DNA from: NORP240 sp942492445
GTDB taxonomy: Bacteria; Pseudomonadota; Gammaproteobacteria; Pseudomonadales; Pseudohongiellaceae
DNA length: 64,000 nucleotides
Direction: 5' to 3'
Assembly: GCA_942492445.1 (NCBI GenBank)
Contig: CALOEW010000002.1
Coordinates: 1 to 64,000 of the forward strand
Made by a program: the position numbers and the translations under genes. A model generated the notes under the pieces. That model was not told where the DNA came from, did no database searches, and saw only the letters and a list, made by a program, of their open reading frames with translations. Shown here in pieces: positions 1 to 8,334 of the stretch; position 1 is the stretch's first letter; every line of letters starts with the position of its first letter.

Positions 1-71
1 AGAAGTGAAACTGCTCAGCGCCGATGGTAGTGTGGGGTCTCCCCATGTGAGAGTAGGACATTGTCAGGCAT
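1..71 (+). rRNA. rrf: 5S ribosomal RNA, 3' end (partial)
   Basis: The first 71 bases match the conserved 3' part of bacterial 5S rRNA: the loop E/helix IV region around GCGCCGATGGTAGTGTGGGG, the CCCCATGTGAGAGTAGG arm, and the terminal GGCAT that pairs with the missing 5' end. The 5' part lies outside the window, so an rRNA operon ends here. A strong terminator follows at once. Confidence 0.93.
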
Positions 72-118
72 CCAAATAGAAAGGGCTCACCCGAAGGGGT
101 GGGCCCTTTTTATTTGGA
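71..118 (+). terminator. Rho-independent terminator of the rRNA operon
   Basis: A long hairpin starts at the last base of the 5S gene. The outer arms TCCAAATA and TATTTGGA and the inner arms AAGGGCTCACCC and GGGGTGGGCCCTT enclose a GAA loop, with a T run inside the 3' arm. The position and strength fit the end of an rrn transcript. Confidence 0.88.
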
Positions 119-530
119 TGCGCAATGCCGGCGTTGCGATGCAACGCGACATTGTGATCCGGACTCCGGCCAGGCCGGATTCCTCACCCCTTCGGGGCAG
201 CCTCTGGCTGTCCCAAACGCTGTCGCGTTTGGTCAGGCATCCCGTGAGTAGCCAGGATTACCAGAGGGGTGGGCCCTTTTTATTTGGATGCGCCATGCCG
301 GCGTTGCGATGCAACGCGACATTGTGATCCGGGCTCCGGCCCGGCCGGATTCCTCACCCCTTCGGGGCAGCCTCTGGCTGTCCCAAACGCTGTCGCGTTT
401 GTCCATGAATCCCGTGAGTAGCCAGGATTACCAGAGGGGTGGGCCCTTGTCAGCTGGATGCGCCATGCCGGCGTTGCGATGCAACGCGACATTGTGATCC
501 GGGCTCCGGCCAGGCCGGATTCTCCATCGT
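93..530 (+). repeat. 170-bp tandem repeat after the 5S gene (about 2.6 copies)
   Basis: The block beginning GGGGTGGGCCC recurs at 97, 267 and 437, a period of 170 bp. Each unit has the terminator's 3' arm, GGATGCGCCATGCCGGCGTT, a CCGGCC..GGCCGG palindrome, a CCCCTTCGGGG hairpin and a GTCAGGCATCC-like stretch resembling the 5S tail. Copies differ by a few substitutions, and the last loses its T run and stops near 530. Open reading frames here are by-products of the repeat. It probably arose by tandem amplification of the 5S-terminator junction. Confidence 0.8.
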
Positions 531-903
531 TTGACGGTAGTCTGTAGGCGGTTTCAAGGGGTCAGGATGAGCCGCTTCCGCTACGATTGGAATCCGGAAA
601 TATTTCAGTTACAAAGAATTACATATTGCCGCTTCCGGCGTGCTGTTAAGCATTTGAAATTACTATGGAAAATGTAAACACATTGTCGTATTGGACTTGC
701 TTGTGGATAACAGATTAGTTATCCTTCCCGACCCGATCTTCGGCTACTGTCAAACCTGTGTTATCGCCACTTGATGCAGCCTCCGACATTGGACGGTACG
801 GTGAACAGGGGATTGCCCATGAGTTGTTCTGGAATTCAGCATTAAGCTTTCATTCATGAATAAAAGCGCACTCTTTGAAGTAATGAATTTGAGAGAGTCC
901 AAG
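531..903. other. Intergenic region, no gene seen
   Basis: These 373 bases separate the rrn repeats from the first protein gene. Bases 590-720 are AT-rich, as expected for a promoter of the 904 gene, but no convincing -35/-10 pair or operator was found. The short ATG at 856, in frame with the next gene, has no ribosome-binding site. Confidence 0.5.
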
Positions 904-2844
904 ATGAAGCCAATAACACCATTGATTTCGTCCTTCATCATCGGCGCCGGCGCCATGGTTTTTCAATCCTTGGCGTGGAGTCAGTCCGGAACCAGTGTTT
1001 ATGACGGAGACTGGCCGGATTATCATGGCAACAAACACGCTCAACGGTATTCGCCGCTGGAACAGATCAACGCAGACAATGCAGGTTCTCTGGAACTTGC
1101 CTGGAGTTTTTCCACCGAACATTTCGGGCCCAATACCGATTACAACAACCCTTCCACACCGCTTGAAGTCGACGGAGTGCTGTACGCCAACATTGCCAGC
1201 ACCCGGAATGTGGTGGCTCTTGACGCGACTTCGGGGCAGGTACTGTGGCTTTGGCGGCCGCAGGAAGGTGACCGTTTCGACGAGGCACCTCGTAAAGGCG
1301 CCGGTCGCGGTGTGGCTTTCTGGAGCGACGAAGACAGCGCCCGGGTAATCGACGTCACTCCGGGTTACCACCTGGTTTCACTGGATGCGGAGACCGGTAT
1401 TCCCGATCCGGATTTCGGTGACAATGGCATCGTGGACCTGTTCGTGGGGCTGCGAAATGCCGATGACCCAAGGTTTCCTTATCCTGATATCGGAATATCG
1501 GCGCCTCCTTTCGTAATGAACGATGTGATCGTGGTGGGCGCCGCTCACCGTGTCGGCATGCGGCCACGGTCCAGGTCCAATGTCAAAGGTGATATTCGTG
1601 GCTACGATGTGCGAACCGGAGAGCAGCTGTGGACTTTTCACACCATTCCGGAGCGAGGGGAGTACGGTTTCGAATCCTGGCTCGATGAGGGTGTGGAGTT
1701 TACCGGTAACGCCGGCGTGTGGGCGCCCATGTCTGGTGATCCGGAACTGGGCCTTGTGTACCTGCCGGTAGAATCTGCAACTGGCGACCGCTTCGGTGGT
1801 GACCGGCCTGGAGACAACCTGTTTTCAGATTCCATTGTCGCGCTGGATATCAAGACTGGTGAGCGGCGCTGGCACTATCAACTGACTCATCATGACATCT
1901 GGGACTGGGATATTCCCGCTGCGCCGGTACTTGCTGATCTTCCGAATGGTCGCAGGATTCTCATGTCGGTAACCAAGCAATCCTGGGTCTATACCTTCGA
2001 CCGGGAAACCGGCGAACCGGTCTGGCCTATTGAAGAACGGCCGGTGCCAGCCGGTGATGTGCCCGGTGAATGGTATGCTCCGACACAACCTTTCCCGACG
2101 CGTCCGGCTCCTTTCGACCGGCAGGGCTTCACCGAAGACGATCTGATCGATTTTACTCCGGAAATTCGCGCCCTGGCGCTGGAAGCAACCGAGGGATTTC
2201 GCCTGGCGCCCAGTGTCTATTCGCCCCCGTCACTGGCGGATGCTGCTGATGGCACTCGTGGTACCCTGAGCCTGCCTTCGGCTACCGGCGGGGCGAACTG
2301 GGAAGGATCTGCCATTGATCCGGAGACTGGAATACTGTATGTCCCGTCGCGAACCGCCCTGGCTGTTATGTCTCTGGAGCGGGACGAGGATACTGACATT
2401 GACTTCAGTGCCGCTTTCGGTGTTCGTGTGCCGAGGGTACAGGGTCTGGAAATTGCCAAACCTCCCTACGGTCGTATTACCGCTATCGACATGAATTCCG
2501 GAGAGCATCTGTGGATGATCGCCAATGCCGATACCCCGGAGCGTATGAAAAATCATCCGTTGCTGCAGGGGGTTGATCTTCCCCGGGTCGGTGTGCCGAC
2601 ACGGGCCGGTATATTGTTGACCAGGACCTTGCTGTTTGTTGCGGAAGGAACCGGGGGGCCGGGTGCCAGCCCGATTTTCCGTGCGGTCGACAAACAGACA
2701 GGAAACATTCTGGCTGAGATCGAATTGCCGAATCTGCAGACCGGATTGCCAATGACTTACGAGCATGACGGCAAGCAGTATATTGCCATGTTCGTCGGAG
2801 GTGGGGGCCGGCCTGCCGAACTGGTAGCTTATGCCTTACCGTAA
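904..2844 (+). CDS. Exported PQQ-dependent dehydrogenase (quinoprotein beta-propeller)
   Basis: Predicted 646-residue periplasmic quinoprotein of the membrane glucose/quinate dehydrogenase-like PQQ family, oxidising an unknown alcohol, sugar or polyol. ATG 904 is chosen over 856 because GAGAGAG lies just upstream and it begins a signal peptide (about residues 1-27). Propeller W-motifs recur (DATSGQVLWLW, DVRTGEQLWTF, DIKTGERRWHY). The family motif HHDIWDWD (329-336) supplies the acidic active-site residue. The C-terminal VGGGGRPAELVAYALP is typical. There is no membrane domain or fused haem, so electrons must leave through a separate carrier. Two YceI genes follow within 30 bp. The substrate cannot be read from the sequence. 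Confidence 0.85.
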   Translation: MKPITPLISSFIIGAGAMVFQSLAWSQSGTSVYDGDWPDYHGNKHAQRYSPLEQINADNAGSLELAWSFSTEHFGPNTDYNNPSTPLEVDGVLYANIASTRNVVALDATSGQVLWLWRPQEGDRFDEAPRKGAGRGVAFWSDEDSARVIDVTPGYHLVSLDAETGIPDPDFGDNGIVDLFVGLRNADDPRFPYPDIGISAPPFVMNDVIVVGAAHRVGMRPRSRSNVKGDIRGYDVRTGEQLWTFHTIPERGEYGFESWLDEGVEFTGNAGVWAPMSGDPELGLVYLPVESATGDRFGGDRPGDNLFSDSIVALDIKTGERRWHYQLTHHDIWDWDIPAAPVLADLPNGRRILMSVTKQSWVYTFDRETGEPVWPIEERPVPAGDVPGEWYAPTQPFPTRPAPFDRQGFTEDDLIDFTPEIRALALEATEGFRLAPSVYSPPSLADAADGTRGTLSLPSATGGANWEGSAIDPETGILYVPSRTALAVMSLERDEDTDIDFSAAFGVRVPRVQGLEIAKPPYGRITAIDMNSGEHLWMIANADTPERMKNHPLLQGVDLPRVGVPTRAGILLTRTLLFVAEGTGGPGASPIFRAVDKQTGNILAEIELPNLQTGLPMTYEHDGKQYIAMFVGGGGRPAELVAYALP

Positions 2845-2871
2845 TTTTATTGATCAGGAGTACTAACCATC

Positions 2872-3447
2872 ATGCGAAAATTGTCTCATTTTTTGACGCT
2901 GGCCTCGACTGCACTGTTCGTCACCCTTCCGGCCCAGGCCGCAATGTGGGAGCTCGACCCAGGGCAATCTCTTGTTAATTTTAAATACTCATACGGCGGT
3001 GAGCCATTTGAGGGCGAGTTCAGAAACGTTCAGGCGACATTCGATATCGATCTCATGCGCCCCAGTTCCTGCGAGTTCGAGGTAACGATTCCCATTGAGG
3101 ACCTGTACGTGGATTCTCCGGAAGTGAAGGATTACCTGCTGGACTACGAACTGTTCGACGTGGATACCTGGCCAACCGCCAGTTTTAAAGCAGAGAACTG
3201 CAGTCTGGAATCAGCGAATTCTTTCGTTTCCGAGGGCATGCTGACCATCCGTGATCAGACCAACCCTGTCAGTTTCCCTTTCAATCTGACTGTTGAGACA
3301 TGTGACGGCCAGGTGTGCTTTCACATGACCAGCGAGGTTACTATTCAGCGCCTGGAGTATGGTGTCGGCCAGGGTTACTGGGCCAACACTGCCGAAGTGC
3401 CTAATGAGGTGGTCATCGCAGTCGATGTCTACGCAATGCAGCAGTGA
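2872..3447 (+). CDS. Periplasmic YceI-family protein
   Basis: 191 residues with a signal peptide (1-23, ending PAQA) and a YceI domain: the opening MWELDPGQSLVNFKYSYGG, the central VDTWPTASFKAENC and the TIRDQTNPVSFPF stretch match the family, an eight-stranded lipocalin-like barrel that binds polyisoprenoids such as ubiquinone-like lipids. Four cysteines (PSSCEF, ENCSL, TCDGQVC) could form two disulfides in the periplasm. It has an AGGAG site and lies 27 bp after the quinoprotein gene, so cotranscription is likely. A role carrying quinone or another hydrophobic cofactor for the neighbouring dehydrogenase is inference. Confidence 0.85.
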   Translation: MRKLSHFLTLASTALFVTLPAQAAMWELDPGQSLVNFKYSYGGEPFEGEFRNVQATFDIDLMRPSSCEFEVTIPIEDLYVDSPEVKDYLLDYELFDVDTWPTASFKAENCSLESANSFVSEGMLTIRDQTNPVSFPFNLTVETCDGQVCFHMTSEVTIQRLEYGVGQGYWANTAEVPNEVVIAVDVYAMQQ

Positions 3448-3474
3448 GCGAAACTGATTAAATAGGACAATTCG

Positions 3475-4116
3475 ATGACTTCCAGATTTTTTTCAAAATA
3501 CGGACGGCTTTCAATGTTGCTGGCCTGTGTTGCGTTCCTGGCTTCCTGTGACCGCCTCCTGACTCCGGGTCAAACAACGGATATAACCGAACTCAGGTCC
3601 GGAGCCTATACCCTGGATACAGACCACGCGGCGCTGTTGTTCAAGATAAACCATTTGGGTTTTTCGACTTTCGTCGGCCGTTTCACCGGCCTCGATGCGA
3701 CGCTTGATTTCGACCCGGAAAACATTGAAAACTCCACCCTGGAAGTCATCATCGACATGTCTTCTCTTGATGTCAACCTGCCGGAATTCGAGGAAGAGCT
3801 TCGCGGTGACAACTGGCTTGACGTGGAGACCTATCCTCAGGCCATGTACCGGACCACCTCGTTTGTGGAGTCGACCGGCGAAAATTCCTTCGTATTTGCC
3901 GGAGATCTCACCTTTCACGGTGTGACGGCTCCGGTAAACCTGGAAATTACCTTCCATGGTGGGGGTCGCAACTTTCTGACCCGAAGCTACACACTCGGAT
4001 TCTCTGCCAACGCCACTTTTCAACGTTCGGAGTTCGGTGTAGACCGATTCACCAGTTTCGGTATCGGTGACGAGATTGAGTTGGAAATTCACGTGGAGTT
4101 CATGGATGCCGGTTAG
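3475..4116 (+). CDS. YceI-family lipoprotein
   Basis: 213 residues with a lipobox (LASC, Cys25) followed by Asp26, which in enterobacteria signals retention in the inner membrane. The YceI domain covers about 42-210 (AYTLDTDHAALLFKINHLGF, LDVETYPQAMYRTTSF, LTFHGVTAPVNLEITF). It starts 27 bp after the soluble YceI gene and ends the operon: a terminator follows at 4217. A soluble plus a membrane-anchored YceI beside a quinoprotein suggests a paired lipid or quinone handling role, which is inference. Confidence 0.85.
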   Translation: MTSRFFSKYGRLSMLLACVAFLASCDRLLTPGQTTDITELRSGAYTLDTDHAALLFKINHLGFSTFVGRFTGLDATLDFDPENIENSTLEVIIDMSSLDVNLPEFEEELRGDNWLDVETYPQAMYRTTSFVESTGENSFVFAGDLTFHGVTAPVNLEITFHGGGRNFLTRSYTLGFSANATFQRSEFGVDRFTSFGIGDEIELEIHVEFMDAG

Positions 4117-4216
4117 CTGCGGCAGGATATAACGCTGGTGCCGGATGAGTGGCTGACTACGGCCAACTTATCGGACCAGGCCAATTTGAGATCGGACACA
4201 ATTGCACTGAAACGAG

Positions 4217-4249
4217 AAACCCCGGATTGTTTACAGTCCGGGGTTTTTT
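4217..4249 (+). terminator. Rho-independent terminator after the YceI operon
   Basis: Arms AAACCCCGGA and TCCGGGGTTT with an ATTGTTTACAG-like loop and a run of Ts, 100 bp after the lipoprotein stop. It separates this operon from the oxidase operon. Confidence 0.88.
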
Positions 4250-4477
4250 CTGTCAATAATCCCCGGCGGCGCAAGATTCTGAACTGTTGATCCTCTGCAT
4301 AAAAACCGGCAGAGGTTTTTTCACTTACAGGCCCGGCCCGGACACCTGCTCTTTCGCTCCGGACTGGCATTTTCTATCGCCACAATGCGCCCGGAAGTTG
4401 CTGCTCAACAGATTCAGCTTGGCTATAATCGGGTGTTACAACCTGATCGGCCGTATCGCTGAACAGAGAGAAGAACT
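4250..4477. other. Upstream region of the oxidase operon
   Basis: With 4117-4216 this makes a 361-base stretch with no gene other than the terminator. The oxidase promoter should lie here. No TTGAT-N4-ATCAA FNR box was found, so there is no sequence sign of the oxygen control common for cbb3 oxidases. Confidence 0.4.
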
Positions 4478-7147
4478 TTGAGTGACCCGAGCAGCGGGCG
4501 AATTATGCAGCCCACCCACATCGATTCCTCCAATCCGGTGAATACCCGGCTGGTCCGGGCACATGGGCTGGCGGCGTTCGTCATGTTGTTTTTGGCGGTA
4601 GTATTTGGAATTGTGGTTTCACTGCAGTTTATCTGGCCTGACTTCGCCAGTCTGTTGCCCAGTTGGGGGCGGCTGCGCTACGCACATACCCAGGGCATCA
4701 TGCTGGGTTGGTTGGGAAACGCGTTTCTGGCATTTCTCTATCATGCTGTGCCGATCCTCAGCGGTCGCCCGGTGACCAGTCAGCGCCTGGGGCTGTGGCT
4801 GTTTGGAGTCTGGAATTTCGCCGTAATGCTGCCAGGCTGGACCCTGGTTCTGGCCGGAGTCAGCCAGCCCCTGGAGTGGGCTGAGTTTCCCCTGCCGGTG
4901 GACCTGCTGGTGATCGCGGCCTTGGCAATGGCAGCGGTGCAGTTTCTTCCGCCTTTTTTCAGGCGCGGTTTTGAAAACCTCTACGTTTCCAGCTGGTACA
5001 TTATCGGCGCCCTGGTGTTTACGCTGTTGTCCTATCCGATGGGCAACATCGTTCCAGAACTGGTGCCCGGCGCCGCCGGAGCCGCCTTCAGCGGGTTATG
5101 GATTCACGATGCGGTGGGTCTTTTCGTTACCCCGTTGGCGCTGGCTATTCTCTATTTTGTCATTCCCGCCAGTACCGGCCGTCCGATATTCTCTCATTTT
5201 CTGTCCATGCTGGGGTTCTGGGGGTTGTTTTTCCTTTATCCTCTGAACGGTATCCATCATTACATTTACTCCGTTATTCCCATGGCGGCCCAGTCGACCG
5301 CCATTCTGGCCTCTTTCCTGCTGGGTGTGGTAGTAGTGATCGTTGTGACAAACCTGATCCTCTCTCAACGGGGGGCAGGATTGATTCCAGCCGAGCCGGC
5401 GTTGCGGTTCGCTTCCATGTCAGTAGTGTTTTACCTGGTTGTCAGCCTGCAGGGCTCCCTGCAGGCCAGCATGGGGGTCAGCCAGGCTGTTCATTTCACC
5501 GATTTTGTCATTGGACATTCCCACCTGGCGATGCTTGGATTCGCTACTTTCGCCGCCATCGCCGCGATCATTCATGCCTGGCAGCGTATCCCTGATGCGC
5601 GTTACAACGTCCGTGCCATTGACTGGGCCTATACACTGTTGGTGACCGGAATCACCCTGATGGTGATCGACCTCACCGTGGCCGGACTGGTGCAGGGGAG
5701 GCTGTGGCTGGAAGGTGCGCCCTGGTTGGAGTCGATTCGTGCCTCCCGCCCGTACTGGATAATCCGCAGCGCAGCCGCGTTACCTATCGCTGCCGGTTTC
5801 GTGACGCTATTAGTCGGTCTTGTGAGTGGTCCACGCGGTGCCGGTGCCACTGCGGCGGATGCGACCCGGATGGCTTTGGCGCCAGTATCGGCATCGTCCA
5901 GTTCCGATCCGGGATTGCAGGATCCGGCACGGGCTCTGCGCACTTCCTATGTGGTGGCGTCAGTTGCCGGTGTGGCATTTTTTGTTTTTTCGGTAGCGCT
6001 GCTAGGGGTATTGCCCCGCGAAATACTGTCGCGCCAGGTTGCGGTTCTGGGGCCGGAACGGGGTTTGCCCTTGACTCCATCTGAACTGAGAGGGCGGGAA
6101 ATCTATGCACGCGAAGGGTGTGGTTACTGCCATTCCCAACAGATTCGGTATACCGAGGCCGACATGGCCAGGTTCGGTGCCCCGACATTGGCCTGGGAAG
6201 GGAGGTTCGATTACCCGCACATGCTGGGTACCCGGCGTATAGGGCCTGATCTGTCCCGTGCTGGAAATACCCGTACTATGCAGTGGCAACTTGTGCACCT
6301 GTTCGATCCCCGCAGCGTGGTATCGCAATCCATCATGCCCGCTTATCCGGAGTTTTTTTCAGGCTCTCCGCTGCAACCAGCCCAGGAAGCAGTCGATCTG
6401 GTAGCCTACCTTGAAACTCTGGGACGGGATCGGGAACTGGCCTGGCCGGAAGGGGATGAAGCCGGCCGCCGGGCACTGCCCGATGATCAGTGGGCTCAGA
6501 TGTCACTGAGCGCCTCAGAGTTGAATGCGCATTCGGCACGAACCCGGCCCCGTGGCAGCGCGCCTGAGCTGGTCACTGTCCCGGCTGGCGATCGCGGAGG
6601 CCGGTTGTGGCTGGAAAACTGCAGCAGTTGTCACGGAACCGGAGGCCGTGGTGATGGTGTGGCCTCAGGATGGTTTGAGCCAGCCCCGGTCGATCTGGTG
6701 GAACACCAGTATCGTGATGATTTGCTGGCGGATATACTCTGGAATGGTGTACATAATACGGCAATGCCAGCCTGGCGTGACCACAGCCTTGAAGACCTCG
6801 GCGAGCTGGCGGCGGTGGTTCGAGCATTCAGTGAAGTTGACTACACGCCTGCACCTGCCGCGCAACTGGCCGAAGGTCGGGCGGTCTACGAGGCGCATTG
6901 TGCAGAATGTCACGGTGACCGTGGCGACGGTCGGGGATTCGCGGCTTCCAGTCTGCCCATTCCCATTGCGCCCACCGACTTTACCCGGGAGCGTCTGAGC
7001 CTGGATGAAAGCGTGCGTGTTCTGCGTAATGGCGTGCCAGGAACCTCTATGGCGCCCTGGGGCGATCGGCTCAGTAATGCAGAAATGCTGGCTGTCAGTC
7101 ATTATCTGCGCACGTTGTACCAGAGCATTCAGTCGGAAGGCAGTTAA
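4478..7147 (+). CDS. Fused cbb3-type oxidase: CcoN + CcoO + two cytochrome c domains
   Basis: 889 residues joining parts normally encoded separately. About 30-450 is a haem-copper oxidase subunit I of cbb3 (C) type: low-spin haem ligands His70 and His349, CuB ligands His210, His260 and His261, high-spin haem His347, and Tyr254 at the place of the His-Tyr cross-link, which argues for oxygen rather than NO reduction. A membrane segment near 490-512 then leads to a CcoO-like domain (CGYCH 548-552, GPDLSRAG, axial Met620). Two more class I domains follow (CSSCH 715-719 with Met763; CAECH 808-812 with Met858), replacing CcoP. Gln325 stands where CcoN usually has Glu (FEGP motif). The start is TTG 4478 with GAGAGAAG upstream; ATG 4505 is an alternative. 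It is the first gene of an operon with a small membrane protein and tsdA. CcoN-CcoO fusions are known; this full one-chain form is unusual. Confidence 0.88.
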   Translation: MSDPSSGRIMQPTHIDSSNPVNTRLVRAHGLAAFVMLFLAVVFGIVVSLQFIWPDFASLLPSWGRLRYAHTQGIMLGWLGNAFLAFLYHAVPILSGRPVTSQRLGLWLFGVWNFAVMLPGWTLVLAGVSQPLEWAEFPLPVDLLVIAALAMAAVQFLPPFFRRGFENLYVSSWYIIGALVFTLLSYPMGNIVPELVPGAAGAAFSGLWIHDAVGLFVTPLALAILYFVIPASTGRPIFSHFLSMLGFWGLFFLYPLNGIHHYIYSVIPMAAQSTAILASFLLGVVVVIVVTNLILSQRGAGLIPAEPALRFASMSVVFYLVVSLQGSLQASMGVSQAVHFTDFVIGHSHLAMLGFATFAAIAAIIHAWQRIPDARYNVRAIDWAYTLLVTGITLMVIDLTVAGLVQGRLWLEGAPWLESIRASRPYWIIRSAAALPIAAGFVTLLVGLVSGPRGAGATAADATRMALAPVSASSSSDPGLQDPARALRTSYVVASVAGVAFFVFSVALLGVLPREILSRQVAVLGPERGLPLTPSELRGREIYAREGCGYCHSQQIRYTEADMARFGAPTLAWEGRFDYPHMLGTRRIGPDLSRAGNTRTMQWQLVHLFDPRSVVSQSIMPAYPEFFSGSPLQPAQEAVDLVAYLETLGRDRELAWPEGDEAGRRALPDDQWAQMSLSASELNAHSARTRPRGSAPELVTVPAGDRGGRLWLENCSSCHGTGGRGDGVASGWFEPAPVDLVEHQYRDDLLADILWNGVHNTAMPAWRDHSLEDLGELAAVVRAFSEVDYTPAPAAQLAEGRAVYEAHCAECHGDRGDGRGFAASSLPIPIAPTDFTRERLSLDESVRVLRNGVPGTSMAPWGDRLSNAEMLAVSHYLRTLYQSIQSEGS

Positions 7148-7152
7148 ACAAG

Positions 7153-7332
7153 ATGAGTACGCTGATAATTCTGCTTACCCTGCTGATGACCTCCGGTTTT
7201 GTATTTGCCTATCTGTTTCATCCGGGTTGGCGGGCGCGCATCGAGCAGCCCAAGCACTGTTTTCAGGAACAGCTGCAAAGGTATGACAGCAGGTCTCGGA
7301 ACTCAGCATGTCACGATGAGGAAACACCATGA
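7153..7332 (+). CDS. 59-residue single-pass membrane protein (CcoQ-position)
   Basis: A small frame starting at ATG 7153, five bases after the oxidase stop, and ending in a TGA that overlaps the ATG of tsdA (ATGA at 7329-7332). The protein begins MSTLIILLTLLMTSGFVFAY, one hydrophobic helix, followed by a basic and polar tail (FHPGWRARIEQPKHCF). Size, topology and position right after the oxidase recall CcoQ or CcoS of cbb3 operons, but I see no sequence signature of either. Tight spacing and the overlapping stop/start suggest it is translated. It could be a small oxidase assembly or stability subunit. Confidence 0.65.
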   Translation: MSTLIILLTLLMTSGFVFAYLFHPGWRARIEQPKHCFQEQLQRYDSRSRNSACHDEETP

Positions 7333-8300
7333 AGCCATCGAGTCGAAGATTTGCTGCGCAAACAGGCAGTATGACTGCCGCGGTTCTGGTCAGTCTGGCG
7401 GCAGGCGCCGGCCTGGTCGTGGGTGCACTGTTATGGCGGCCTGTATTGACGTCGGATACAGCCCTGGAACCCAGCGTGGAATACGGCCGGCGCCTGATCC
7501 GGGACACCGCAGCCCTGCTGGGGCCGGGCCATGTAGACCCGGCCATGCGGTATTCCGGCACTTACATGGACTGTGCGTCCTGTCATCTGGAAACTGGTAC
7601 TCGCCCGGGCACCCTGTCATTGCTGGAGACGGTCAATCGCTACCCGCGTTTTTCCGGGCGTGATGGTGGTGAAAGAGATCTTCGGGATCGAATCAACGGT
7701 TGCATGACCCGCAGCATGAATGGACGGGAACTGCCGCGGGACAGCCTGGAAATGCAGTCCATGGAAATGTACATCAACCACCTGAATGCGCAGTACGGGG
7801 TGATGAGCGAAAGTCGGCGGCAGCCTGATGAACCACCGCCATTTATCGAGCCTGATCGTGCCGCGGATGTTGCCGCCGGAGAGATCGTCTATGAACAACG
7901 TTGCCAGGTATGTCACGGTGAGAACGGTGAGGGGCTGCCAGCTGCTACCGACATGACCGAAGGGTATCTGTTTCCGCCGTTATGGGGTCCGGACAGTTTC
8001 AATAATGGTGCCGGCATGACCCGGGTGCTGACGGCGGCCCGCTTTATCAAGGCACGGATGCCACTGGGGCAGCCTGATCTGAGCGATGACCAGGCCTATG
8101 ATGTGGCAGCCTTCGTCAATTCCCACGAGCGACCGCAACGGGCCAACCTGGCGCTGGACTACCCCGATCTGACAGACAAGCCGGTGGACAGCCCTTACCC
8201 TCCCTACGCCGATAACTTTCCGGCCGAGCAGCATCGTCTTGGTCCTTTCGAACCCATACGCGCGTTTTACCGGAGTCTGGCTGAAACCGGAGACCGCTGA
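7329..8300 (+). CDS. tsdA: TsdA-like dihaem thiosulfate dehydrogenase
   Basis: 323 residues with an N-terminal hydrophobic signal/anchor (about 16-36) and two cytochrome c domains. Haem 1 is at CASCH (82-86). The TsdA hallmark INGCMTRSMNG gives Cys125 as the likely axial ligand of the active-site haem, the feature that defines thiosulfate dehydrogenase (2 thiosulfate to tetrathionate plus 2 electrons). Haem 2 is at CQVCH (192-196) with Met244 in AARFIKARMPLGQ. It overlaps the small membrane gene by four bases, so it is translationally coupled to the oxidase. Electrons from thiosulfate could pass straight to the oxidase's cytochrome domains; this is inference. Related TsdA enzymes can run as tetrathionate reductases. 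Confidence 0.85.
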   Translation: MKPSSRRFAAQTGSMTAAVLVSLAAGAGLVVGALLWRPVLTSDTALEPSVEYGRRLIRDTAALLGPGHVDPAMRYSGTYMDCASCHLETGTRPGTLSLLETVNRYPRFSGRDGGERDLRDRINGCMTRSMNGRELPRDSLEMQSMEMYINHLNAQYGVMSESRRQPDEPPPFIEPDRAADVAAGEIVYEQRCQVCHGENGEGLPAATDMTEGYLFPPLWGPDSFNNGAGMTRVLTAARFIKARMPLGQPDLSDDQAYDVAAFVNSHERPQRANLALDYPDLTDKPVDSPYPPYADNFPAEQHRLGPFEPIRAFYRSLAETGDR

Positions 8301-8334
8301 ATCGCGATCACCGGTAGAAATGAAGAGCCTGGGC

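Noticed and set aside
61..497. Small frames in the 170-bp repeats
   Set aside because: Identical pieces recur because the DNA repeats; they overlap the 5S terminator.
856..903. Longer start for the first quinoprotein
   Set aside because: No ribosome-binding site, and it would hide the signal peptide behind 16 residues.
4250..4477. FNR site upstream of the oxidase
   Set aside because: TTGAT occurs once but without the ATCAA half at the right spacing.
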